Below, piece after piece: positions 1-5,206 of a stretch of DNA of 6,486 nt. The notes below the pieces were generated by a model. That model was not told where the DNA came from. It saw only the letters and a list, made by a program, of their open reading frames with translations, and did no database searches. How positions within the stretch are numbered: position 1 is the stretch's first letter; each line of letters opens with the position of its first letter. The DNA is from Candidatus Omnitrophota bacterium (GTDB lineage Bacteria; Omnitrophota; Gorgyraeia; B26-G9). Location: positions 1-6,486 of the forward strand of contig QNCH01000096.1 in the NCBI GenBank assembly GCA_003645745.1, read 5' to 3'. Made by a program: the position numbers and the translations under genes.

Positions 1-79
1 AAAAACCCTGTATTATAATCCGGAAATACACTTTGCTTCTTTTGCGCTGCCTAATTATGTAAGGAGTATCGTAGAATGA
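1..79 (+). CDS. speE: Spermidine synthase, C-terminal end (partial, runs off the left edge)
   Basis: An open frame enters from the left edge (first full codon at base 2) and ends at TGA 77-79. Its 25 visible residues contain YYNPEIH followed by FALPNYV. This matches the conserved C-terminal end of bacterial spermidine synthases, where a YYNPxIH...AFALPxYV segment closes the Rossmann-type aminopropyltransferase domain. The enzyme transfers an aminopropyl group from decarboxylated S-adenosylmethionine to putrescine in the cytoplasm. The catalytic and substrate-binding region lies outside the window, so the call rests on the tail alone. The stop codon overlaps the next ATG as ATGA, which suggests translational coupling with the SpeD-family gene downstream. 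That neighbour would supply the aminopropyl donor, so the context supports the call. Confidence 0.85.
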   Translation, partial: KTLYYNPEIHFASFALPNYVRSIVE

Positions 80-438
80 AAGAGCAAAATATTTATGGAT
101 ATGAATTAATTATGGATTTGTTTGCTTGTGAGTTGGCGGTTATTACTTCTAAAGAGAAATTGCAGGAGTATGTGGATGAGCTTTGTAAGCTGATTAAAAT
201 GAAAAAATTCGGGAGTACGCTGCTGCCGTATTTTGGAGAAGAAAATCCTTATACTAAAGGTTATTCACTTGTTCAATTGATTGAGACCAGTTCTATTACC
301 GGGCATTTTTCTGATCTCTGGGGTACAGCTTATATAAACATTTTTTCCTGTATGCCTTATGACCGGGAACTGGCAGAAAAATTTACTAAAGAATTTTTTC
401 ATGCAAAAGAAATAAAAACACGCTTTATTGTACGTTAA
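76..438 (+). CDS. speD: S-adenosylmethionine decarboxylase family proenzyme (SpeD-like, pyruvoyl-dependent)
   Basis: This 120-residue protein has the length of a short bacterial SpeD. SpeD enzymes self-cleave at an internal Ser to make a pyruvoyl cofactor, then decarboxylate AdoMet to provide the aminopropyl donor for SpeE. The N-terminus (YGYELIMDLFAC, residues 7-18) fits the family's first strand. The catalytic spacing is intact: Ser72, His77 and Cys92 stand 5 and 15 residues apart, exactly as Ser63, His68 and Cys83 of the Thermotoga enzyme. The residue before the cleavage Ser is Thr71, not the usual Glu; a Glu sits one place earlier (E70). The start is set by AAGGAG at 61-66, nine bases before the ATG, and by the ATGA overlap with speE. 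Some SpeD homologues have been reported to decarboxylate ornithine or arginine instead, so the substrate is inferred from the speE linkage. No terminator is evident after the stop. Confidence 0.85.
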   Translation: MKEQNIYGYELIMDLFACELAVITSKEKLQEYVDELCKLIKMKKFGSTLLPYFGEENPYTKGYSLVQLIETSSITGHFSDLWGTAYINIFSCMPYDRELAEKFTKEFFHAKEIKTRFIVR

Positions 439-455
439 AAAATAAAAAAATAGTC

Positions 456-485
456 TTGACACAATCTAAACAATAGTTGTAAAAT
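456..485 (+). promoter_or_regulatory. Sigma70-type promoter for the porin gene
   Basis: A perfect -35 hexamer TTGACA (456-461) is followed after 18 bases by TAAAAT (480-485), one mismatch from TATAAT. Transcription would start near 491-493, giving a leader of about 250 nt before the porin ATG. The -10 box overlaps the left member of a long-range inverted repeat (482-492), so a regulator binding there could block initiation; that part is inference. Confidence 0.7.
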
Positions 486-691
486 CAGGACAGATGTTTA
501 TAAAAATTTGAAGGTAGTGATTTTTGCAAATAATAAGATGCTGTTTATATCATCATAAATAATTTCAATCTGGCGAAGGGGGGGGGATAAGAGGAAAAGC
601 TGGAGATTATTTAAATATGATGATCTTAATAAGGTAAAGAACAATAACTCAGGCAACGATAAAAAAAAATTAGTTTTTATTGTCCTGATTT
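482..691. repeat. Long-range inverted repeat spanning the porin promoter and leader
   Basis: AAATCAGGACA at 482-492 is an exact reverse complement of TGTCCTGATTT at 681-691. Each arm is also linked to an ATAAAAA (500-506) or TTTTTAT (674-680) segment, so complementarity extends beyond the 11-bp core with a gap. The left arm overlaps the promoter -10 box. The right arm lies about 50 bases before the porin start codon. Confidence 0.55.
650..687 (+). other. Imperfect hairpin in the porin leader
   Basis: CAGG (650-653) and ACGATAAAAA (656-665) can pair with TTTTTATTGT (674-683) and CCTG (684-687). This gives about 14 pairs including one G-T wobble, with a two-base bulge (654-655) and an eight-base loop. 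Its right arm is the same segment that is complementary to 482-492, so the two pairings exclude each other. No U-run follows, so it is not a standard terminator. Confidence 0.4.
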
Positions 692-743
692 GTAGTATAA
701 ATGGAAGATGTAATTTAGTAGTTAATTTTTTAAGGAGGAAGAA

Positions 744-2054
744 ATGAAAAAATTATTAACAGGTGTTTGTGCTTTAAGCATAGCTGTACTGCTTGCTGTG
801 CCTGCTTTTGCTGAAGTGCAGAATATTAAAGTGGATGGGGCGTTAGGTTTTAAAGCTTTTATCCGGGATAATTATGAAGTTGTAGGGTTTCAAGATACAG
901 ATGCCCGCGATTGGTATTCTAATTACGCAAAGGTTAAGTTTACCGCGGACTTAACTGATAATGTTACTGCTGTAGTTGGAATGTTTGCAGAAAGAGATTG
1001 GGGTTCACCTACGGATGGAGAAGCAGGCAATACTTTTTCCTGTGTTCCATGTTATGTGTCAATGAAAGAAATGCTTTATTCTCCATTAACATTAAATGTC
1101 GGGCGTATGGGATTATCTATTGCTGACGCGTTAGTGATTGGTGACGGCTCATTAACTAACAGTTTAATTGCTTCTGATTATTCAGAGGCCACGACTTTTG
1201 ATACTATTCATGGTATCTTAGACTATGATCCATTGAAATTGATTATTGGCACAGCTAAGATTAGCGATCAAATTCAGGGCAGTACAGATGATGTTGATTT
1301 GTATTTCATTGATGGTATTTATACAATGGAAGAGTATAACGCGGTTTTAGATACTTATTTGGTGAATATGCATTACAGCAGCCCAGGTGAGTATACAAAT
1401 GAAAAGGGCACGAAGATTCAGGGGCTTACAGGGCCAAGCGAAAGTTCTACTCAGGGTCTTGATGTATATACTCTTGCTACATCTTTAACAATGGAGCCTG
1501 CGGAAGGTTTAACTACAAAATTAGGCATAGCTTTGCAAAGCGGCGATTATGAAAAAACCGCAACAACAACAAGAGACTTAAACGCGTACGCATTGGATCT
1601 TGGTGTAAATTATGCGGTTGATGCTGAATATTCACCAAATGTCGGTGTAAAATATATTTACCGTTCAGGTGATAAAGGCTGCAAAACCGGTGTTTGTACC
1701 GGTGATTATAAGGGCTGGCTGCCTTTGTATGGCGATCAGTCAAATGGAACGATTTATGATCCAAACACAAATACTAATTCTATCTGTTTAACCGCAGGGC
1801 TTGTGCCTGTGGACAGGTTAGATGTTGGGTTAGAAGTGTGGATGTATAATTTAGCTAAGAAACAGCTTGATGCAACAGCTACTTCTACTAAGACAGATGC
1901 AGGTATGGAAATAGATTTAAATGCTGTATATGCTTATACTGAAGATGTTTCTATGGGGCTTAGCTTTGCCTGGTTTATGCCTGGTGATTATTATAAGACA
2001 GGTTATGATGAAACAGCAACTCAGGTGTTAGCAGAAATTGGCATAAAGTTCTAA
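744..2054 (+). CDS. Outer-membrane beta-barrel (porin-like) protein
   Basis: The 436-residue product begins with a classic Sec signal peptide: Lys2-Lys3, a hydrophobic core at about residues 4-20, and AFA before probable cleavage at 23/24. The mature part shows alternating hydrophobic and polar residues in repeated short strands. It ends VLAEIGIKF, with the terminal Phe typical of barrel proteins inserted by the BAM machinery. The segment LNVGRMGLSIADALVIGD (117-134) recalls the alginate-export/porin-like group, but the resemblance is weak and the transported substrate is unknown. Cysteines occur as CVPC (100-103), C313 and C318, and C348, which is unusual for a porin. AAGGAGG (732-738), five bases before the ATG, fixes the start. 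The gene has its own promoter and a strong terminator, so it is a single-gene unit that is probably well expressed. Confidence 0.75.
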   Translation: MKKLLTGVCALSIAVLLAVPAFAEVQNIKVDGALGFKAFIRDNYEVVGFQDTDARDWYSNYAKVKFTADLTDNVTAVVGMFAERDWGSPTDGEAGNTFSCVPCYVSMKEMLYSPLTLNVGRMGLSIADALVIGDGSLTNSLIASDYSEATTFDTIHGILDYDPLKLIIGTAKISDQIQGSTDDVDLYFIDGIYTMEEYNAVLDTYLVNMHYSSPGEYTNEKGTKIQGLTGPSESSTQGLDVYTLATSLTMEPAEGLTTKLGIALQSGDYEKTATTTRDLNAYALDLGVNYAVDAEYSPNVGVKYIYRSGDKGCKTGVCTGDYKGWLPLYGDQSNGTIYDPNTNTNSICLTAGLVPVDRLDVGLEVWMYNLAKKQLDATATSTKTDAGMEIDLNAVYAYTEDVSMGLSFAWFMPGDYYKTGYDETATQVLAEIGIKF

Positions 2055-2067
2055 AGTATTATAATTT

Positions 2068-2103
2068 AAAAAAGCCCCCGCTCATAAACGGGGGCTTTTT
2101 TTT
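2068..2103 (+). terminator. Strong intrinsic terminator after the porin gene
   Basis: GCCCCCG (2074-2080) pairs with CGGGGGC (2089-2095) around an eight-base loop, followed by eight T (2096-2103). The A-run before the stem (2068-2073) can pair with the T-run, so the structure might also stop transcription from the opposite strand. It begins 13 bases after the porin stop codon. Confidence 0.93.
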
Positions 2104-2105
2104 AC

Positions 2106-2134
2106 TTGACATTAAGCGCTTTTTTTTATAATAT
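2106..2134 (+). promoter_or_regulatory. Sigma70-type promoter for cheY
   Basis: A perfect TTGACA (2106-2111) is followed by overlapping -10 candidates: TAATAT at 2129-2134 (17-base spacer) and TATAAT at 2127-2132 (15-base spacer). It lies immediately after the porin terminator, so cheY probably starts its own transcript. The leader of about 230 nt would include the palindromic repeat pair. Confidence 0.75.
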
Positions 2135-2189
2135 TAACAGAAGTTATACTTACTTCGTTAATAAAATCTGTGGGTAGCAAAATGAACCT

Positions 2190-2266
2190 GTAGGGTTTAG
2201 GCATGCCTGAACCTTTAATAATTTATTGGATTTGCTGGTAATGGTACGGGCATGCCCGTACCCTAC
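2190..2266. repeat. Two inverted copies of a 24-bp palindromic repeat
   Basis: The left copy (2190-2213) and the reverse complement of the right copy (2243-2266) both read GTAGGGT, three variable bases, GGCATGCC, three variable bases, ACC; 18 of 24 positions are identical. Within the right copy, GGTACGGGCATGCCCGTACC (2243-2262) is a perfect 20-bp palindrome. The left copy is the same palindrome with one G-T pair. The centres are 49 bases apart. This looks like a REP-like or MITE-like element, or the remains of one, inside the cheY leader. The family name is not established. Confidence 0.75.
2209..2225 (+). repeat. Direct repeat, copy A (AT-rich tail after a palindrome)
   Basis: GAACCTTTAATAATTTA is identical, base for base, to 2824-2840 downstream of cheY. 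It directly follows the left GGCATGCC palindrome, just as the downstream copy directly follows a GC-rich hairpin. The next bases (TTGGATTT) also resemble the downstream copy (TTGGGAATTT) after a short gap. Confidence 0.6.
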
Positions 2267-2371
2267 GGTTTTGTTAAAACAAGGAAAAGACGAATTGAAG
2301 GGTAAAAAAACAGAAATTAACTCGCAGATTCTGTGAAAGAGCCCAACAAATAAGACAATGGAGGCACAGAT

Positions 2372-2752
2372 ATGGCTGTAACTGTATTAGTAGTTGACGA
2401 TGCAGTTTTTATGCGTAAAATGCTTGCTGATATTTTAAGCAAAGAAGGTTATGTTATTCTTGGCGAAGCTGAAAATGGCAAAGAAGCTATTGCAAAATAT
2501 GAGCAGTTAAAACCTGGTTTAGTTACTATGGATATTGTTATGCCTAAAGTTGACAATATTGATGGAATTGAAGCAGTTAGGCGGATCAGGCTGAGACATC
2601 CTGACGCGGTAATTTTAATGGTTAGCGCTATGGGGCAGCACGCGTTAGTAGTTGAAGCAATTCAGGCTGGGGCCAGGGATTTTGTAACCAAGCCATTTCA
2701 GCCTTCTCGTGTAATTGAAGCAGCAAATCGGGTTTTAGAAACCCAAAAATGA
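2372..2752 (+). CDS. cheY: CheY-type single-domain response regulator
   Basis: The 126-residue protein is a lone receiver domain with no output domain, as in CheY, which carries phosphoryl signals from CheA to a target such as the flagellar switch. The acidic pair D9-D10, phosphoacceptor D54 (VTMDIVMP), S85, aromatic F104 and K107 (VTKPF) are all in place. The C-terminal stretch MGQHALVVEAIQAGARDFVTKPF matches the Bacillus/Thermotoga style rather than the enteric one. After P58 the usual MPxxDG loop reads MPKVDNIDG, three residues longer than normal. The DNA looks like an imperfect 9-base duplication (GTTGACAAT, then ATTGATGGA). GGAGG (2360-2364), seven bases upstream, fixes the start. A separate promoter and a 397-bp gap to cheA suggest it is not co-transcribed with the kinase. 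Pairing with that CheA is likely but unproven, and another kinase could use it. Confidence 0.9.
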   Translation: MAVTVLVVDDAVFMRKMLADILSKEGYVILGEAENGKEAIAKYEQLKPGLVTMDIVMPKVDNIDGIEAVRRIRLRHPDAVILMVSAMGQHALVVEAIQAGARDFVTKPFQPSRVIEAANRVLETQK

Positions 2753-2809
2753 AAGATTTGTGCCAGAGCGTTTTTCATTTGTAATCTGTTCGAGATCCAT
2801 CCCTGCCTG

Positions 2810-2864
2810 TCCCCGCTTGCGGGGAACCTTTAATAATTTAATATATTGGGAATTTCCTTTTCAA
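2810..2864 (+). repeat. Hairpin-plus-tail repeat, copy B
   Basis: The head is a tight hairpin: TCCCCGC (2810-2816), two T, then GCGGGGA (2819-2825). The tail starts GAACCTTTAATAATTTA (2824-2840), identical to copy A. The following 28 bases counted from 2837 match 2963-2990 of copy C at 24 positions. Copies B and C share the order GCGGG, AA, CTTTAATA, ATATAT, GGAATTT, CTTTT, AA. Confidence 0.65.
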
Positions 2865-2932
2865 TGGGTTACAAAAAGAAGTTGTGTTAGGTTGTGAGCC
2901 TGTGACTTTGTAATGTGGTGGCTCGATATATG

Positions 2933-2990
2933 GATTTCCGCAATTTTTTAGCGGGAATCTACTTTAATATATAAGGAATTTTCTTTTTAA
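2933..2990 (+). repeat. Hairpin-plus-tail repeat, copy C
   Basis: GATTTCCGC (2933-2941) pairs with GCGGGAATC (2951-2959), nine pairs including one G-T, around a nine-base loop. The AT-rich tail 2963-2990 matches 2837-2864 of copy B at 24 of 28 bases. It lies in the same orientation as copies A and B, 132 bases downstream of B measured from the GCGGG motif. Confidence 0.6.
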
Positions 2991-3061
2991 GTTGTTTAAT
3001 TGCGAACCAATTACGTTTGAGTATAGTTGGATAAGAGGGGCTATTACCTACAAATATTCAC

Positions 3062-3079
3062 AATTATCAATTGACAATT
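3062..3079. repeat. Near-palindrome upstream of the cheA promoter
   Basis: AATTATCAATTGACAATT is an 18-bp palindrome broken by one mismatched pair, centred on TCAATTGA, and it ends 11 bases before the candidate cheA -35 box. It could be an operator, but AT-rich palindromes arise readily in this composition. Confidence 0.35.
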
Positions 3080-3090
3080 AAAAAAAAGAA

Positions 3091-3119
3091 TTGACTTTGA
3101 AGTAAAAATTGAGAATATT
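3091..3119 (+). promoter_or_regulatory. Candidate promoter for cheA
   Basis: TTGACT (3091-3096, one mismatch to the -35 consensus) is followed after 17 bases by AATATT (3114-3119, four of six matching the -10 consensus). Transcription would start about 25 bases before the cheA ATG, leaving a short leader that contains the ribosome-binding site. A TTGACA at 3071-3076 has no -10 partner at normal spacing. Confidence 0.45.
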
Positions 3120-3149
3120 TTATTTTAATCCTTTGAGGAGTGTGTCTTT

Positions 3150-5075
3150 ATGACAACCATCCATTATAAAAAATTGTTTATTATCGAGGCTGAGGAACAG
3201 TTGCAGTTAGTGAACAGTTTTTTAATAGGCCTTGAGCAGCATCCTGAGCAGCGTGAAATTTTATATAAAATATTCAGGAGTATGCATTCTTTAAAAGCAA
3301 TGGCTGCTAGTATGGATATTACAACCTTAGCTAAATTATTGCATAAGCTAGAAGATTGTTTAGATGGTTTAATCACGCAAAATACGCCTCTATCTATGGA
3401 GATTATTGATTGCCTGTTTAATTGTCTTGATATGTTAGAGATGTTATTGGAGGAGGTACGCTCAGGCAATAATTTACATTTAAATGTAGAATCTGTTGTT
3501 TTAGCGTTAGAGCGAGTTATGCCTGCTAAAGTTACAACTTTTGCTTTTCAGGCAGAGCTTTGTCTTAGCGAATTAGAAAAACAAAATTTAATTGCTGTTT
3601 GCGGGCAACAGCAAACAGATGTGTTTAGAATTGATATTTATTTATCCAGAGATTGCCAGTTAAAAGCTGCGCGCGTTTTTATGGTGTTTGACAAATTAAG
3701 TAATTTTGGAGAAATCGTTAAGTCTTGTCCGGACATTGAGTCATTAGAGATGAATTTGTTTGGCGAAATGTTTTCAGTTTTATTTTTAACTAGTTTTACT
3801 GAGCAATATGTTTTAGCTGAATTAGAAAAAATGTTAGAGCTTGAAAAAATAGAAATAAAACATATTGATAATTTGTCTGCTTTCCCAGGAGAAATCCCTA
3901 TGGTAAAAAAAGATAATTCTGTTGAAAACGGAAATGATTTTGTTCAGCAAATGGCGCGAAAAAAAATACAGAGTGTGCGGGTAAGCGCGAAAAAATTAGA
4001 TAGATTAATGGATTTAATGAGCAGGTTAACGATTGCTAAAGACAGGTTAATGACTGATGCTTTGTGCTGCCATATAGAGCCTTTAAATGCGGCATTAAAG
4101 CATATTGATAATTTAATTGCTGAGATGCAGGTGGAGGTAACGCGTATTCGGATTATTCCTCTTTCCCAGATTTTTGGCAGTTTCGCGCGTTTAGTGAAAA
4201 ATTTAGCAAGGAAGCAGGGCAAGCAGGTAAAATTATCAATTAATTGTATGGATATTGAATTAGACCGTATAATTTTAGATGAGATTACTGCTCCGCTGGT
4301 GCATATTTTATGCAATAGCATTGATCATGGCATAGAAACGTCTTTGCAGCGTAAAGATTTGGGAAAACATATTCCTGGTAATATTCTCCTTAAGGCTGTA
4401 AAAAAAGGAATGTCTGTTGTGATTGAGGTTTCAGATGACGGCAGGGGGATGGATGTAGAGTTATTACGCCAAATAGCTGTGGAAAAGAAAATTTTAGATG
4501 ACAAAGATGCTTTAAATTTGTCTGAAGATGCTGTGTTACAATTAATTACATTGCCTGGATTTAGTTCTGTGAAAGAAGTTACTTCAACTTGCGGCAGAGG
4601 CATAGGAATGGATGTGGTTAAGGCAAAAATAGAACGCTTAGGCGGCAAACTTAGTTTTAGTTCAGTTGCGGGGCATGGCAGTATTTTTAAACTTGAAATT
4701 CCTGTCGCACTGATTAAAATTGAGCTACAGCCTTTTGAGATTCATAATTCTGTGTATGCTGTTTGCGTGGAGTATTTATCTGAAATAAGGCCAATTAGTA
4801 AAGAACAGGTGCAAGAAGACACACAGATCGTGAATATTGGGGAGGAAAAAATACCCTTGCTCTGTTTAACTGAGGAAAAGATTGCTTTGAAAGACAATTT
4901 GAATCTTTTAATTATTAAATATAATCACAAAAAATGTGGTTTGCTTGCGGATAAAGTTTTAGAAAAGCAAAAAGCAATTGTTAAATCTGTAGATAATGAT
5001 TGCGGCAAGTTTAAAAAATTTACAGAACAGGCTTGTCTTGTCGACGGCAGAAAAGCGTTGATTGTAAGTATTTAG
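3150..5075 (+). CDS. cheA: Chemotaxis-type histidine kinase CheA
   Basis: CheA autophosphorylates on a His and passes the phosphoryl group to CheY in arrays with receptors and CheW. All five domains are visible in 641 residues. P1/HPt (about 1-105) has H46, K49, H65 and E68, spaced like H48, K51, H67 and E70 of the Salmonella enzyme. A P2-like CheY-docking domain (about 157-240) contains DCQLKAARVFMVF. The P3 dimerisation helices are at about 275-335. The P4 kinase core (about 340-520) has the N-box HILCNSIDHGIE with N389, the G1 box DDGRGMD (429-435), the GFSS F-box (470-473) and the G2 box GRGIGMD (482-488). A divergent P5/CheW-like domain (about 521-641) ends LVDGRKALIVSI. All kinase motifs look intact. 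The phospho-His motif reads HSLKAMA, with Ala where Gly is usual. GAGGAG (3135-3140) sets the start. No cheW, receptor or other che gene adjoins it. Confidence 0.93.
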   Translation: MTTIHYKKLFIIEAEEQLQLVNSFLIGLEQHPEQREILYKIFRSMHSLKAMAASMDITTLAKLLHKLEDCLDGLITQNTPLSMEIIDCLFNCLDMLEMLLEEVRSGNNLHLNVESVVLALERVMPAKVTTFAFQAELCLSELEKQNLIAVCGQQQTDVFRIDIYLSRDCQLKAARVFMVFDKLSNFGEIVKSCPDIESLEMNLFGEMFSVLFLTSFTEQYVLAELEKMLELEKIEIKHIDNLSAFPGEIPMVKKDNSVENGNDFVQQMARKKIQSVRVSAKKLDRLMDLMSRLTIAKDRLMTDALCCHIEPLNAALKHIDNLIAEMQVEVTRIRIIPLSQIFGSFARLVKNLARKQGKQVKLSINCMDIELDRIILDEITAPLVHILCNSIDHGIETSLQRKDLGKHIPGNILLKAVKKGMSVVIEVSDDGRGMDVELLRQIAVEKKILDDKDALNLSEDAVLQLITLPGFSSVKEVTSTCGRGIGMDVVKAKIERLGGKLSFSSVAGHGSIFKLEIPVALIKIELQPFEIHNSVYAVCVEYLSEIRPISKEQVQEDTQIVNIGEEKIPLLCLTEEKIALKDNLNLLIIKYNHKKCGLLADKVLEKQKAIVKSVDNDCGKFKKFTEQACLVDGRKALIVSI

Positions 5076-5088
5076 CACCGTTAAATTT

Positions 5089-5137
5089 GTAATCGGTGAA
5101 TGAATCCCCTCTTCATTCACCGATTACTTAAATTTTT
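5089..5137 (+). terminator. 16-bp perfect hairpin after cheA, probable terminator
   Basis: GTAATCGGTGAATGAA (5089-5104) pairs perfectly with TTCATTCACCGATTAC (5112-5127) around the seven-base loop TCCCCTC. TTAAATTTTT (5128-5137) follows, a weak T-run set back a few bases. It begins 13 bases after the cheA stop, which suits a terminator. CACCG at 5076-5080 can also pair with CGGTG (5094-5098), giving a competing smaller hairpin. The upper part of the stem is less GC-rich than in typical terminators, so a repeat element or attenuator remains possible. Confidence 0.55.
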
Positions 5138-5140
5138 AAT

Positions 5141-5177
5141 TTCAAATTGCAGCGCATTTTTCTGTTTTCAATTTGAA
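5141..5177. repeat. Inverted repeat upstream of topA
   Basis: TTCAAATTG (5141-5149) is an exact inverted match of CAATTTGAA (5169-5177), with a 19-base interior that itself contains CAG (5150-5152) and CTG (5162-5164). It ends 29 bases before the topA start codon. No convincing -35/-10 pair was found beside it, so its role is open. Confidence 0.4.
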
Positions 5178-5206
5178 CTCTGAATTTTTTTTACAGAAAG
5201 GGCTGA

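Larger units (their letters stand above)
439..743. other. Gene-free interval: promoter and leader of the porin gene
   Basis: I see no coding region in this 305-base gap: every ATG in it reaches a stop within a few codons. It holds a sigma70-like promoter at its left end, a run of nine G at 578-586, a run of nine A at 661-669, complementary segments around 482-506, 650-665 and 674-691, and the porin ribosome-binding site AAGGAGG (732-738). No recognised riboswitch motif was found by eye. Confidence 0.7.
2055..2371. other. Gene-free interval between the porin gene and cheY
   Basis: No coding region is supported in these 317 bases. In order they hold the porin terminator, a near-consensus promoter, a pair of inverted palindromic repeats (2190-2266), one copy of a direct-repeat tail (2209-2225), a small hairpin GTTTT/AAAAC just after the palindrome pair, a weak ACAGAA/TTCTGT stem (2310-2334), and the cheY ribosome-binding site GGAGG (2360-2364). 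Confidence 0.7.
2753..3149. other. Gene-free interval between cheY and cheA
   Basis: No coding region is supported in these 397 bases; the open stretches are 8-12 codons long. The interval holds two divergent copies (2810-2864 and 2933-2990) of a hairpin-plus-tail repeat, a near-palindrome at 3062-3079, a candidate promoter at 3091-3119 and the cheA ribosome-binding site GAGGAG (3135-3140). No clear T-run terminator follows cheY. The GC-rich hairpin at 2810-2825 might serve, but only AACCTTTAATAA follows it. The stretch 2865-2930 shows only a weak TTACAAA/TTTGTAA pairing. Confidence 0.65.

Noticed and set aside
265..462. Minus-strand open frame of 65 codons antisense to the speD homologue
   Set aside because: It overlaps a well-supported gene, has a Phe- and Tyr-rich composition that mirrors AT-rich coding DNA, and shows no family resemblance.
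680..701. Second porin promoter (TTGTCC ... TATAAA)
   Set aside because: The spacer would be only 10 bases, there is no extended -10 TG, and no better -35 lies at 16-18 bases.
486..743. Riboswitch in the porin leader (for example cyclic-di-GMP type)
   Set aside because: The conserved core motifs of known classes were not recognisable. Only complementary segments and a simple hairpin can be supported.
1513..1770. Minus-strand open frame antisense to the porin gene
   Set aside because: It is a His-, Arg- and Leu-rich low-complexity translation, as expected from the reverse of a barrel gene, and lies entirely inside a supported gene.
2747..2780. Terminator for cheY from AAATGAAA / TTTCATTT
   Set aside because: The stem is pure AT apart from one pair, the loop is 18 bases and no T-run follows.
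2190..2990. CRISPR-like array from the three repeat copies
   Set aside because: The copies are divergent, unevenly spaced and separated by a whole gene, and no cas gene is present.
2190..2990. Integron attC sites flanking a cheY cassette
   Set aside because: The GTTRRRY-type core sites and paired inner and outer boxes of attC are not visible, and cheY has its own promoter. Only the weaker idea of direct-repeat flanks is kept.
3164..4648. Three minus-strand open frames antisense to cheA
   Set aside because: All lie inside cheA and translate to Ser-, Ile- and Asn-rich shadows without motifs.
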